Shown here: piece by piece, positions 34,954 to 43,762 of the stretch
Numbering within the stretch: the stretch's first letter is position 1
How the letters are laid out: each line of letters opens with the position of its first letter
DNA from: FEN-1297 sp964498065
GTDB lineage: Bacteria; Bacteroidota; Ignavibacteria; Ignavibacteriales; Ignavibacteriaceae
NCBI GenBank assembly: GCA_964498065.1
Contig: CAZCFZ010000020.1
Span: 1-64,000, forward strand
Length of the DNA: 64,000 nucleotides
Direction: 5' to 3'
The notes under the pieces: generated by a model
The model's input: the letters and a program-made list of their open reading frames with translations, nothing else
Databases searched by the model: none
Told to the model about the DNA's origin: nothing
Program-made: the position numbers and the translations under genes

Positions 34954-35553
34954 TCAGCAGCCTTCTCTAATAGTTTTCGATTTACTGCTCTTCAATTTAT
35001 CAAGTATTTTATCGGCCGATACATTTTCACCGGATAATTTATTTCTTAATTCAATTAAAGTTCTTAAATTATTATCGCTTAATTGATTTGTAATTGAAAT
35101 ACCGATAGGAGAAATTAGGTATTTTTTTACAGCACTAAACCCGCCTTTAACAGCAAACGCCCTGGCATTTTTAACCTGTCTTAAATAAGCAACAGCCTCT
35201 TGTGCTTCCTTAGTATTATTGCCGTAAACTAAAATTAAATTATCCGGGTACCACTGTGTGTTTTGTAACTGCTTTATGTTTTGATTAAGTGCAATTTTTA
35301 AGTGCGACTTTGCAAATTCATCCGCACTCCTTACATCGATCCAGTAGCTCTTTGATTGATCATAGGAATAAAATTGGGCAGCTTGAAAAGGTGTAATAGT
35401 GAAAATACCTGCTTTGTTATAATGCTGCTGTTTTAAATGTGTATCTAAAATAAAAGGATTACTTACAAATCCGGTAGTCGGAAAGAATGCCAAAATTAAA
35501 GCTGCCAATACGGCAAGTCCAACTACGGAATTTTTTTTAGTTATTTTAATCAT
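34954..35553 (-). CDS. Membrane-anchored rhodanese-like protein lacking the catalytic Cys
   Basis: The 199-residue protein has an N-terminal membrane anchor (residues 10-30) and a periplasmic rhodanese fold at about 52-140: 'QAAQFYSYDQSKSYWIDVRSADEFAKSH' and, further on, 'AFAVKGGFSAVKKYL'. At the active-site loop, where rhodaneses have Cys-x-x-Gly-x-Arg, the sequence is 'LVYGNNTKEA'; no Cys is present, so sulfur transfer by persulfide is not expected. It may bind sulfur species or a partner. It is the last gene of the molybdoenzyme operon and overlaps the transporter half by 8 bases, so it is likely an accessory of sulfur uptake or respiration. Confidence 0.75.
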   Translation of the reverse strand: MIKITKKNSVVGLAVLAALILAFFPTTGFVSNPFILDTHLKQQHYNKAGIFTITPFQAAQFYSYDQSKSYWIDVRSADEFAKSHLKIALNQNIKQLQNTQWYPDNLILVYGNNTKEAQEAVAYLRQVKNARAFAVKGGFSAVKKYLISPIGISITNQLSDNNLRTLIELRNKLSGENVSADKILDKLKSSKSKTIREGC

Positions 35554-36139
35554 TTTTCCCCCAGAATTTATATTGAAGTTTTCTCATTCCAATACTGCCG
35601 AAAACTCCAAGGAGCGTTATTATTAAAACAGCAAGTCCCAGATTTATATTTAATAACTGATCTATTCTAAAAACTCCAAATCCGTTTGAATTATAGAACT
35701 TGTCCCAGATAGGATAAAGATCGCCGAACAATAAGCTGCCCAATAAAAAGCCGCCGACAAAAACCATTGCATCTATCTTGCCGGTAACCATGGATGCAAG
35801 TGAAGTGCCTGGACAAAATCCTCCGACTGCCATACCGATGCCGAAAATAAATCCTGCCGCAATCATCGGCAGCAAATATGAAGGAAGAAAATACATTTTG
35901 CTTGTGTCGATCATACCCAAAAGCGACATTCCCCAGAGTCCTATTGCAGCAGTTACTATTGCTGTAAACATAACTACGGGAACGTCAACATCTTTCATAT
36001 AAAATGCAGCAGAAATTTTTCTTGAGTTGGTAAAACCGGATCGCTGCAAGGCATAACCGAATAAAACCCCGATTAAAACTGCAGCTAAAGTATTTATACC
36101 CTGAGAAATAATTCCGTTATTAACTAAAGGTCCTATCAT
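35546..36139 (-). CDS. YeeE/YedE-family sulfur transporter, second half
   Basis: The inner-membrane protein has five or six helices and the conserved thiosulfate-transporter motif 'VGGFCPGTSLASMVTG'. Its Cys is thought to relay thiosulfate in YeeE/TsuA proteins. I start it at ATG 36139 (198 residues): GGAGG lies 8 bases upstream and its ATGA overlaps the stop of the preceding gene. The longer frame beginning at 36208 would read through the other gene. Together with the next gene it makes a two-chain version of a protein that is often a single chain. It probably imports thiosulfate or another sulfur compound for the operon's reductase or for assimilation. Confidence 0.85.
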   Translation of the reverse strand: MIGPLVNNGIISQGINTLAAVLIGVLFGYALQRSGFTNSRKISAAFYMKDVDVPVVMFTAIVTAAIGLWGMSLLGMIDTSKMYFLPSYLLPMIAAGFIFGIGMAVGGFCPGTSLASMVTGKIDAMVFVGGFLLGSLLFGDLYPIWDKFYNSNGFGVFRIDQLLNINLGLAVLIITLLGVFGSIGMRKLQYKFWGKND

Positions 36140-36645
36140 AACCATTGCCTCCTTACAAAATATGCAACTGCAAAACCACCTGCAAAAATTGAAAACATAA
36201 ACGCCCAAGAACCAACAGAAAGCTCTGCACCGCCGACAAGCGCCTGGCCGCTTGTGCAGCCTCTTGCAAGTCTTGCTGCATAACCGACTAAAACTCCGCC
36301 TATTAAAGCATACCAGAGTCTTCCTTTGTTGGAAATATTAGGGCCTTTTAAAACTTCAAATTTTAAATCTTTGGAAACCATTCCGGCTAAAAAACTGCCG
36401 ATCATTATTCCGACCCCCATGAATACAAGATAATCGTCCAGCGGGTTTGCACCATTCGCAACGTATTTTGAAAAATATTGACTGGAATGATTTAATGCGG
36501 GAGCTATGATATTTTGTATCCAAACTGCAAAGTCTGTCATAGCACCGGATGCACCTAATCCTCTTCCTGAAATATAAAAAGTAAGGATGATAGCAATTCC
36601 TATCATTATACCGCCGAAAATAGGATCCCATAATTTCTTTTTCAT
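36136..36645 (-). CDS. YeeE/YedE-family sulfur transporter, first half
   Basis: The 169-residue inner-membrane protein has four or five helices. The hallmark is 'LARGCTSGQALVGGAELSVGSW', where the Cys of the family lies in RGCTSGQ. N-terminal segments ('PIFGGIMIGIAIILTFYIS') and 'YLVFMGVGIMIGSFLAG' are typical. It overlaps both neighbours by 4 bases (ATGA), so its production is locked to the cytochrome b gene upstream and the partner half downstream. It is the likely thiosulfate or sulfur-compound channel. Confidence 0.87.
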   Translation of the reverse strand: MKKKLWDPIFGGIMIGIAIILTFYISGRGLGASGAMTDFAVWIQNIIAPALNHSSQYFSKYVANGANPLDDYLVFMGVGIMIGSFLAGMVSKDLKFEVLKGPNISNKGRLWYALIGGVLVGYAARLARGCTSGQALVGGAELSVGSWAFMFSIFAGGFAVAYFVRRQWL

Positions 36646-37535
36646 AATTGTTCTCCGTCCAATGTATAAACATGTACCTGATGATCTTTAATGTTTTTAC
36701 ATTCTTCCAATTCAGGTAAATGAATTCCGTCTTTTTTAAGTTCTTCGGCAAAGAATTCATGCTCTTGATTTTTAATTTCTTTCCACCATTTATAATGATG
36801 CAGATATGCATACAATTCGTTTACTTTCCCGGTAATCATAGAAAAGAATGCCGGACGTTCTTCCGGGAAAAGTGCAGCCATATATACATGAACAAATACT
36901 CCTGCAAATACTGACATTGTAGCAACAAAGTGCAGCATCATAGACCATTGAATTACTATAGGCGGAGCTAAATGAAATGCCATAATAGGTCCGGTCAGCA
37001 TTAATATTACCGTACTGAATGCAACTACAACCGCGTAAGCTTTTTGACCGGCATTATACGTTCCCTGAGGAGGCATATCATAATGACTCAATTTACCTAT
37101 TAAATTTTTTGCTTTTGCCGGAAACCATTTTATGTCGTCTTTATCGATTGTTAAATCGTGTTTAATAAAATCCAGCACATAATTCTTATATCCGAACACA
37201 CCGTAAAGTAAAAGTGTAGTTACCCAAAAAACTCCGACTGCAATATGAAAGTGAAGCATGGCAGATTTTGTACCGAAAATCCCCATCATCATATCCAGAT
37301 ACCAGTCGGGGGCGAACTTAAGATAATTAGCCGAAAGCAAAGCAACTCCGGTAAATATTAATAAGAACCATGATATTGCATTAACCCAGTGCAAAGTAAC
37401 ACCGGCAACTCCGTGTTTTTTCATAACACGGTTTGCAAGAATTCTTTTTTCTTCAAACGTTAATCGCCTGGTACCTTTTAACAGGTCATGGTCTAATTTT
37501 ATATCTTCATTTAATCTGCTTATTCTTTGTCCCAT
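36642..37535 (-). CDS. Cytochrome b subunit of the molybdoenzyme (FdnI/PhsC-like)
   Basis: The 297-residue membrane subunit passes quinol electrons to the FeS subunit. Four helices with haem-ligand His residues are visible: 'VTLHWVNAISWFLLIFTGVAL', 'MLHFHIAVGVFWVTTLLLYGVFG', 'AYAVVVAFSTVILMLTGPIMAF' and 'QWSMMLHFVATMSVFAGVFVHVYMAALFP'. This is the formate dehydrogenase gamma / thiosulfate reductase cytochrome b fold. It lies between the ferredoxin-type subunit (3 bases upstream) and the sulfur transporter (4-base overlap), giving the A-B-C order of a membrane-bound respiratory complex. Confidence 0.88.
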   Translation of the reverse strand: MGQRISRLNEDIKLDHDLLKGTRRLTFEEKRILANRVMKKHGVAGVTLHWVNAISWFLLIFTGVALLSANYLKFAPDWYLDMMMGIFGTKSAMLHFHIAVGVFWVTTLLLYGVFGYKNYVLDFIKHDLTIDKDDIKWFPAKAKNLIGKLSHYDMPPQGTYNAGQKAYAVVVAFSTVILMLTGPIMAFHLAPPIVIQWSMMLHFVATMSVFAGVFVHVYMAALFPEERPAFFSMITGKVNELYAYLHHYKWWKEIKNQEHEFFAEELKKDGIHLPELEECKNIKDHQVHVYTLDGEQL

Positions 37536-37538
37536 CTT

Positions 37539-38267
37539 TTACTCCTTTACATCGCTTTCGCCTTTAAATAATTGAGTAGCAAATGCAGCTAACTGCCCAA
37601 TGAATGTTCCTCCGATAGCGATATAGAATAATGGTCTTAAAATATTTGTCCATAATTTTTGCGGCGTAGGCATCTTAGGAACTTTTGGCGGAAATGCTGC
37701 TTTTATTATAGGAAATTCATTATGGTTATCCAGGTAATAAATATTAGGACCTACATTTACTTTGTCCGAAACATTCTGCTGTGCACCGTTTGCAACAAAT
37801 TGATATACTTTAGATTTAGGATCGTCAAGATCTCCGAAAATTCTTGCGCTTGCTATACAAGTAGCTACGCACGCGGGTTCCAAACCCTCGGTAACTCTAT
37901 CAATGCAGAAATCACATTTATCAACTTTGTTGTCATTCGGATTTATATATCTGGCGCCATAAGGACATGCATCCATACAAAGGCCGCATCCTATACATAA
38001 ATCTTTATCGACAACTACAACACCGTCTTCCCTTTTATATGTTGCACCGGTTGGACAAGCCTTTACGCAAGGAGCATCGTCGCAATGATTGCATAAACCG
38101 ACATAACTTACTTTTTTAATATCCGGATAAACACCTTCCGGTCTTAAATCATGAACCCAGTTGCGATAATAGGGAACAGGTACGTCGTAATGTGAACGGC
38201 ATGCAACTTCACACGCATGGCATGCTACACATCTGTCCATATCAATTACCATTGCATATTTCTTCAT
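37539..38267 (-). CDS. 4Fe-4S electron-transfer subunit (PsrB/PhsB/NrfC-like)
   Basis: The 242-residue protein has four [4Fe-4S] binding motifs: 'CVACHACEVACRSH' near residues 12-25, 'CNHCDDAPCVKACPTG' near 59-74, 'CIGCGLCMDACPYG' near 92-105, and the fourth set 'KCDFCIDRVTEG' with 'PACVATCIA'. It carries electrons between the molybdopterin subunit and the cytochrome b. A C-terminal hydrophobic helix ('PLFYIAIGGTFIGQLAAFAT') anchors it to the membrane, as in NrfC/FdnH-like subunits. It lies 9 bases after the large subunit and 3 bases before the b subunit. Confidence 0.95.
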   Translation of the reverse strand: MKKYAMVIDMDRCVACHACEVACRSHYDVPVPYYRNWVHDLRPEGVYPDIKKVSYVGLCNHCDDAPCVKACPTGATYKREDGVVVVDKDLCIGCGLCMDACPYGARYINPNDNKVDKCDFCIDRVTEGLEPACVATCIASARIFGDLDDPKSKVYQFVANGAQQNVSDKVNVGPNIYYLDNHNEFPIIKAAFPPKVPKMPTPQKLWTNILRPLFYIAIGGTFIGQLAAFATQLFKGESDVKE

Positions 38268-38276
38268 ATACTTATT

Positions 38277-40622
38277 CTAACATCCTTCCCTTATAGCCGA
38301 AGCTTTTTTCTTTGGTTGAATATTGAAAGTTCTGTTTTGTTCTTCTTGTCGAATACCTGAATTCTTTTTTGCGTTCACTCCGGTAAAACTTACTTCAACT
38401 GTAGGAGAAAGAATTTTACCGTCTTTTATTAAACGAACAAAATTCACTCTTAAGCCCGTGCTGCCGCTTATCGGGTCAACATTATATTTGGTAATAAGAA
38501 TATTATCCGAAACTCTGGCGCGGCTGAAATTAAGAAGCCCTTTATCATTCCCGCCGAAACCGTGCGGGAAGAAAACTGCATCCGGTCTCATTCCGGGTGT
38601 CGTCATTATTTTTAATTTATCGGTTTTCATTCCGTCCTGATTTTCCAAATTCACTTCTTGGCCGTTTTCAAGTCCCATGCTTCTCGCTATTGTTTCGTTT
38701 ATCCAAAGATGCGGTTCGGATATTAACGTGTTTAACCATGGGTTGCTTTCCGTATCTCCTTGAGTATGGACAGGCATTCTGCCGTATAACAAACGAAAAT
38801 AACCTTTTGGCGGATCGTTAACGGGTTCATATTTTGGTATAGGATCAAAGCTTAAATCTTTTAGTTCTTTTGAATAAAGATGTACTTTCTTATCCGGGGT
38901 GTTAAATGCATAAGATTCTCCCGGGTTTAGATACTGCTTACCAGGAAAAGTAACTACTCCATCCTTTTGCAATTTCGTATATGAAATGCCGGAACCTTTA
39001 AGTTGATATTTTAATACATCTTCAAAATCATTGTACGGATAAAAAGCAGAAAGCCCGAGTCTATTACCCAACTCCTTTGCTATCCACCAACCAGGCCGGG
39101 TGTTATATACTCTTTTAACAACAGGCTGCCTTAAAGCCACATATGGTTTATGCCAGCCCGTAACCGTAAATAATGAATCGTATCTTTCCAGATAAATATC
39201 TTCAGGTAAAACAACATCTGCATACCAGGTAGGCTCTGTCGGACGAACTTCTACAACACCAAAAAAGTCTAAATTATCAATAGCTTTTTTTGTATCAGCC
39301 TGGTTTGGAATGGAATTAAAAACATTTTGAGCTACCGTTAACCAGGATTTTATAGGATACGGCTTCTGAGAAATTGTTGCTTTTACTAATTCCTGGGTCA
39401 ATCCTTCCTCGACACTACCGAACGGATATTTGTATCCGGCTCCGTCAACTCTTTGCCTTTTAGGTACAGGTGCATCCGGAATATTTAGTGCATTATAGCT
39501 GTACGGAAAAGCGGATTTAAGAAAATAACCTCCTTTTTGTCCCCAGGTTCCAAGTATGGCAACTAGAATTGAAATTGCTCTTTCCCGTTGAACATCATTT
39601 CCATACCAGGCTACGTGTCTTCCGGGGTGAATTACAACAGCCGGCTTTGCATCAATCATTGCTTTTGCAGTTTCGCGGATAATGTTTGCAGGTATTTCGG
39701 TTATCTTTTCGGCCCATTCAGGTGTAAAATCTTTAACATGATCGGTAAGTTCTGAAAAACCTACAGTGTTATCTCTTACAAATTTTTCGTCGTATCCCTT
39801 TTGTTTTATTATCTCATTTGTCCATGCCAGCAATAATGCGGTGTCTGTACCAGGTTTTATCGGAAGCCACCATTTGGATTTGCTGGCGGCTGTGGAGTAT
39901 CGCGGATCGACAGTTATTACTTGTGCACCTTTTGCAATTCCTTCTGTAAAATCCAATAGTTGTCCGGTATGTACGTTTTCACCGAGATGGCTACCTATAA
40001 GAGTTATAACTTTTGCATTTGCAAGGTCTACCCTTTCAGGTGAACCTATATTTTCACCGAAAGTTAATTCAAAACCGACTTCTTGGGAGCCTCTGCATTG
40101 TGCGAACGAAGGGGCTGCCTGATTCGGACTTCCCAAATAATTATACAAATTGTTGAAATGCTCTCCTGATGAGGCGTGTGAAAAAAGTGCGTTAGCTTCG
40201 ACGCCGTATTTTTTGGTTACTGCTAAAAGTTTTTCGGCAGTGTAATCTAAAGCTTGTTCCCAGCTTACTTCTTTCCATTTACCGCTTCCTCTTTCACCGT
40301 CTCTAATCATTGGATTTTTTAATCGGTCGGTTTCATAAAGAAGAGCAACGCCTGCATTACCGCGTGCACAAATTCTACCGCGGTTATTCGGGTTCAGCGG
40401 ATTACCTTCAATGTATTTTAAAACACCATCTTCAACTGTTGCAATAATGCCGCAGCGCCAAAAACATTGTTCGCAAACACTAGGGATTCTTTCTATATTT
40501 TGCGGATTTCTTTTTACAGCTGCTTTTACTTTGGAAGGGGATGCGGATAAACCAACAGCTGCTCCTGTTCCTACCGTACCGCCTATTTTAAGGAAAGACC
40601 GCCGGGAAATTTTATTCGCCAA
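38277..40622 (-). CDS. Molybdopterin oxidoreductase catalytic subunit (thiosulfate/polysulfide reductase-like)
   Basis: The 781-residue periplasmic Mo-bisPGD enzyme starts with a Tat signal ('KISRRSFLKIGGTVGTGAA'). The FeS site is 'SVCEQCFWRCG' plus 'GRICARGNAG'. The likely Mo ligand is Cys in 'FAQCRGSQ'; the residue after it is Arg, not the His seen in formate dehydrogenases, so formate is an unlikely substrate. 'LIGSHLGENVHTGQ', 'VDPRYSTAASKSKWW' and 'PTEPTWYADVVLPE' place it in the Psr/Phs/Ttr group. Sulfur transport and rhodanese-like genes in the same operon favour thiosulfate, polysulfide or tetrathionate. An arsenic substrate is not excluded. Confidence 0.88.
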   Translation of the reverse strand: MANKISRRSFLKIGGTVGTGAAVGLSASPSKVKAAVKRNPQNIERIPSVCEQCFWRCGIIATVEDGVLKYIEGNPLNPNNRGRICARGNAGVALLYETDRLKNPMIRDGERGSGKWKEVSWEQALDYTAEKLLAVTKKYGVEANALFSHASSGEHFNNLYNYLGSPNQAAPSFAQCRGSQEVGFELTFGENIGSPERVDLANAKVITLIGSHLGENVHTGQLLDFTEGIAKGAQVITVDPRYSTAASKSKWWLPIKPGTDTALLLAWTNEIIKQKGYDEKFVRDNTVGFSELTDHVKDFTPEWAEKITEIPANIIRETAKAMIDAKPAVVIHPGRHVAWYGNDVQRERAISILVAILGTWGQKGGYFLKSAFPYSYNALNIPDAPVPKRQRVDGAGYKYPFGSVEEGLTQELVKATISQKPYPIKSWLTVAQNVFNSIPNQADTKKAIDNLDFFGVVEVRPTEPTWYADVVLPEDIYLERYDSLFTVTGWHKPYVALRQPVVKRVYNTRPGWWIAKELGNRLGLSAFYPYNDFEDVLKYQLKGSGISYTKLQKDGVVTFPGKQYLNPGESYAFNTPDKKVHLYSKELKDLSFDPIPKYEPVNDPPKGYFRLLYGRMPVHTQGDTESNPWLNTLISEPHLWINETIARSMGLENGQEVNLENQDGMKTDKLKIMTTPGMRPDAVFFPHGFGGNDKGLLNFSRARVSDNILITKYNVDPISGSTGLRVNFVRLIKDGKILSPTVEVSFTGVNAKKNSGIRQEEQNRTFNIQPKKKASAIREGC

Positions 40623-40686
40623 GCAAACCTCCGATTCTATAAATTATTCAAAATAACTTTGTTCTACTAATTATAGATAAATTACT

Positions 40687-41127
40687 TCACTTAATAATAG
40701 AGATTAATTTATCTTTTAAATTTTTGCACTCACTATAGTCTTTGTAAACACTACAGTCCCGACATATATTATCAGCGCATAAATTATTAGTATGATGAAA
40801 GGTCCAGCATGGATGTGAATGTGATTTGAATGCATCACAATTCCCCTTATCTGTCGCAGAGCATTTTATGATTTCCCAACAAGGTATTAACGAATAAATT
40901 GTTTTTATTCCGTTTATACTAATTTTATTTTTATTTATTGCATTTCTTATACAAGTTATTCGATCTATATCTGCTTTAGAATACAGCCTATGACTTGATT
41001 CCTTTTTAAATGGAACTATCAAGCCTTCCCGCTCATACATTCTTAAGGTATGAACGGAAATCTCTAAAATTCTGGCTGCTACACTAATAGGAAATAAAGG
41101 GGTTTCTATGTTATCTATATCTGGCAC
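40687..41127 (-). CDS. MerR-family regulator with a Cys-rich (two-CW type) sensor domain
   Basis: The 146-residue protein has a MerR winged HTH at residues about 11-55 ('PISVAARILEISVHTLRMYEREGLIVP', 'HRLYSKADIDRI') and a linker helix. A C-terminal domain has nine Cys: 'PCWEIIKC', 'GNCDAF', 'HPCWTF', 'LCADNICRDCSVYKDYSEC'. The pairs of Cys-Trp resemble so-called two-CW domains and probably bind an FeS cluster or zinc, sensing redox state or a sulfur or nitrogen oxide. It lies 64 bases upstream of the molybdoenzyme operon on the same strand. A conserved site in front of it recurs upstream of the cofactor and cytochrome operons, so it may control all of them. Confidence 0.85.
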   Translation of the reverse strand: MPDIDNIETPLFPISVAARILEISVHTLRMYEREGLIVPFKKESSHRLYSKADIDRITCIRNAINKNKISINGIKTIYSLIPCWEIIKCSATDKGNCDAFKSHSHPCWTFHHTNNLCADNICRDCSVYKDYSECKNLKDKLISIIK

Positions 41128-41432
41128 CTAATTCGAGTCTGTAATGTTCATGATAAATTCATTTTTAATAATTATAAATATCAAATTCTTTGCCAGTTAT
41201 AATTGTTAAATATATTTATTTAATATTAAATTGATAAGATATAAGTTTTCATTTAGAAGAAAGTTTTTAAATAATTTCTATTTGGTGGGAATAAATCATC
41301 AATATTTATTTTGAGTAAATAGTTGAGAATTCGCAATTAACCTTATTACATTTAATGAGATATAGATTAGAAAAAAAAGTCCTAATTGAAGAGAAGATTT
41401 TTAAGGATGTATTATGTTTAAAACATTCTAAA
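41128..41432. other. Non-coding region upstream of the MerR-type regulator
   Basis: This 305-base very AT-rich stretch lies between the end of mobA and the regulator gene. It holds the conserved promoter element described at 41171-41196. No terminator is obvious after mobA (stop at 41433). No other gene or structured RNA is visible. Confidence 0.4.
41171..41196 (-). promoter_or_regulatory. Shared regulatory element, copy 1 (half-palindrome)
   Basis: Read on the minus strand, CTGGCAAAGAATTTGATATT continues as TATAAT. It shares TGGCAAA, TTGATATTTATAA and their spacing with the copies at 45656-45687 and 49807-49837. The right arm (AATATCAA) is lost in this copy. It lies 44 bases upstream of the MerR-type regulator, so it may set expression of the regulator and of the molybdoenzyme operon behind it. 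Confidence 0.55.
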
Positions 41433-42065
41433 TTAAATATGGTTTGTTAGTTTTTGTAAAACAATTTCGAAATCCGATTTTCTATTCATATTGAAATAAA
41501 TATCTTTTTCATAAAATGGAAGAGATTCGGCATCAATTATTTCAGCACCTATTTTATCTATTAAGTCCAAAACTTTACATCTGATTTTTTTAGATCCATT
41601 ATGCATGGTACTTGTTTCTTTTTGACTAGATAATATTTCTTCTGCCGCAGGCAAACATTTTTTATCATACACTCCGCTTAACTGTTGAATAAATCCGTCG
41701 GCTTTTGCTATAGTAATCGGTTTATCAGTTTTAAATTCAGTTAGATACTTTATCATTGCTGCCTTCATTAAAGGAATGTCGCAAGAAATAATAAAATTTT
41801 TTATTGTTTTGGAATTATTTAAACCCGAATGAATACCTGCAAGAGGTCCCATTCGTGGAAAAATATCTGCATACATTTCAAGATCTAAAAATTTATAATC
41901 ATCAGGATCATTGGTAATTAATATTACCTTATTAAATAAGCTCTTCATCAAGTCGGTTACATATTCAATTACACTTCTATTTCCGATTTTCATTATCGAT
42001 TTATTTTCGCCCATCCTGGAGCTTTTTCCGCCTGATAAAATTATTCCTGTTACATCATTATACAT
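41433..42065 (-). CDS. mobA: Molybdenum cofactor guanylyltransferase
   Basis: MobA joins GMP to molybdopterin to make the MGD form used by DMSO-reductase-family enzymes such as the one encoded at 38277-40622. The 210-residue protein carries the nucleotide-binding signature 'LSGGKSSRMGENKS' at residues 11-24. It also has 'LITNDPDDY', 'GPLAGIHSGL' and 'FIISCDIPLM', which provide the GTP and metal contacts. It overlaps moeA by 16 bases and ends the cofactor operon. Confidence 0.95.
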   Translation of the reverse strand: MYNDVTGIILSGGKSSRMGENKSIMKIGNRSVIEYVTDLMKSLFNKVILITNDPDDYKFLDLEMYADIFPRMGPLAGIHSGLNNSKTIKNFIISCDIPLMKAAMIKYLTEFKTDKPITIAKADGFIQQLSGVYDKKCLPAAEEILSSQKETSTMHNGSKKIRCKVLDLIDKIGAEIIDAESLPFYEKDIYFNMNRKSDFEIVLQKLTNHI

Positions 42066-43258
42066 TCAACAACTTCTCCTTTACGCGGGTTCATTCTTTC
42101 TTCTTCAACGATTATCAGACAATTTGATTTACCCATTTCAGCTAAATTCCCGGATGATTGGGAACCGACTTTTTTTACAAAAAATTTACCCTCATTGTTT
42201 TGCGTTAAAAATCCCCGCATAAAAAGTCTTTTACTATCATCTTTCTTCAAATCGTCTTCAAGTTCTGCAAAAAATTTATGAGAATTTATAATTTGAAAAA
42301 GTTTTTGAATATTTCTTTGAACAAATAAATAGAAATTTACAAGAGAAGAAACGGGATTTCCCGGCAAGCCAAACACTAAAGTAAAAAAATCTTCTTTTGA
42401 AAAAGTTCCAAATAATACAGGTTTACCGGGTTTGATTTTCACCTTCCAAAATTTTGTAAGAACACCTAGCTGTTCTAATACTTCCTTTACATAATCAAAT
42501 TTACCTTCTGAAACTCCACCGGTGGTAATTAAAATATCTAGATCACTTTCTAGTGCCCATTTAAGTCTATCGTGAATTAGCTGTTTGTTATCCTTTGCAA
42601 TTCCAAAATTAACAGAGTGCATATTTATATCTCTAATAGCTGTTATAAGGGAATATAAATTTGAACATCTGATTTTGTCATCTGTCGGCGTTTCATGAAT
42701 ATCCACCAATTCATTGCCTGTTGCAAGTACACCGATTCTTAACCGCTTAAATACTTTTAGAGTTGAACGTCCGCATGAAGCTACCACTGCAATATGATGA
42801 GGTTTAAGCAAAGTAAATTTTTGCAGAGCAATTTTATCTTTTAATAGATCTTCACCCTTTTTTCTCGTATTTATTCCTTGCGCAAATCTCACATCATTTT
42901 TTAAACAAACATGATTTTCTTTAACATCAACATCTTCAATAGGAATTACAGTATCACAGCTCGAAGGTAATTTGCTGCCTGTCATTATACTTACAGCGGA
43001 ATTATCATCAATTTTTATTTCGCTGTAATTACCAGCCGGAATCTCTCCAATAATATTCCATTCTTTAACATTATTATTAAAATGAATTGCAAATCCGTCC
43101 ATTGCGGAATTATTAAAAGGAGGGAGGTTAATATCGGAAATTACATCTTCGGCTAAAATTCGGTTTACCGAATTCAGTAAATCAATCTGTTCTGTTTTAA
43201 GATTTAGCTTACCGAATTCGTTTTTTAAAATTTCTTCGGCGTCATAAAAGCTGATCAT
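42050..43258 (-). CDS. moeA: Molybdopterin molybdenumtransferase
   Basis: MoeA inserts molybdate into molybdopterin-AMP. The 402-residue protein shows the usual four-domain order. The N-terminus has 'AEDVISDINLPPFNNSAMDGFAI', the linker 'SIMTGSKLPSSCDTVIPIED', the catalytic MoCF domain 'GVLATGNELVD' and 'ITTGGVSEGKFDYV', then 'LPGNPVSSLVNFYLFV' and a beta C-terminal domain. It overlaps the MOSC gene by 17 bases at its start and mobA by 16 at its end, so the genes are strongly coupled. Confidence 0.95.
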   Translation of the reverse strand: MISFYDAEEILKNEFGKLNLKTEQIDLLNSVNRILAEDVISDINLPPFNNSAMDGFAIHFNNNVKEWNIIGEIPAGNYSEIKIDDNSAVSIMTGSKLPSSCDTVIPIEDVDVKENHVCLKNDVRFAQGINTRKKGEDLLKDKIALQKFTLLKPHHIAVVASCGRSTLKVFKRLRIGVLATGNELVDIHETPTDDKIRCSNLYSLITAIRDINMHSVNFGIAKDNKQLIHDRLKWALESDLDILITTGGVSEGKFDYVKEVLEQLGVLTKFWKVKIKPGKPVLFGTFSKEDFFTLVFGLPGNPVSSLVNFYLFVQRNIQKLFQIINSHKFFAELEDDLKKDDSKRLFMRGFLTQNNEGKFFVKKVGSQSSGNLAEMGKSNCLIIVEEERMNPRKGEVVECIMM

Positions 43259-43751
43259 TGCTTAAGACCTTTATAATGTCATTCACAAAAATCTTTCCAC
43301 CATTAATTACTTTTGCAAATATACCTTCTCTCGGCATTACACAATCTCCGACTTTAGTATAAATTGCACATTTTGTATGACACTCTTTCCCGATTTGTGT
43401 AATTTCTAATTGAGCGTCTTTTCCAATTTTTATTACCGAACCAATTTGCAGTTCCGGTATATTAATAAACTCAGTTGTAATATTTTCGGCAAATGCACCA
43501 GGTCGTAATTTAGGAAGACCTTTTTCCCTCATCTTTTCAATACTCTCAACTGCCAAAAAGCTGACTTGTCTATGCCAGTTGCCGGCATGAACATCACCTT
43601 CAATTCCGTAATTCTCAATTAAATTTGCAGACGGAATATTTGTTTTTGGTATCCCTCTTTTTTTGCTAATGGAAATTGCTATAACTTTTCCGGCAATTTC
43701 TAACTTGTTATCATTTTCTAAAATATCAATGTCTTCTTGATTTAATTTCAT
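43242..43751 (-). CDS. MOSC-domain protein
   Basis: The 169-residue single-domain MOSC protein belongs to a family of sulfur carriers found in Moco sulfurases. 'GIEGDVHAGNWHRQVSFLA', 'LRPGAFAENITTEF', 'LQIGSVIKIGKDAQLEITQIGKEC' and the C-terminal 'MPREGIFAKVINGG' are family hallmarks. The conserved Cys in 'GKECHTKCAIY' is the likely persulfide carrier. Embedded in the cofactor operon between moaC and moeA, it probably helps mature or sulfurate the cofactor, or serves as the MogA/MoaB-region accessory often seen in anaerobes. Confidence 0.9.
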   Translation of the reverse strand: MKLNQEDIDILENDNKLEIAGKVIAISISKKRGIPKTNIPSANLIENYGIEGDVHAGNWHRQVSFLAVESIEKMREKGLPKLRPGAFAENITTEFINIPELQIGSVIKIGKDAQLEITQIGKECHTKCAIYTKVGDCVMPREGIFAKVINGGKIFVNDIIKVLSNDQLL

Positions 43752-43762
43752 AATTTATAAAT

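Noticed and set aside
38277..40622. Formate dehydrogenase
   Set aside because: The presumed Mo ligand Cys is followed by Arg, not the His of formate dehydrogenases, and the neighbouring sulfur genes favour a sulfur compound.
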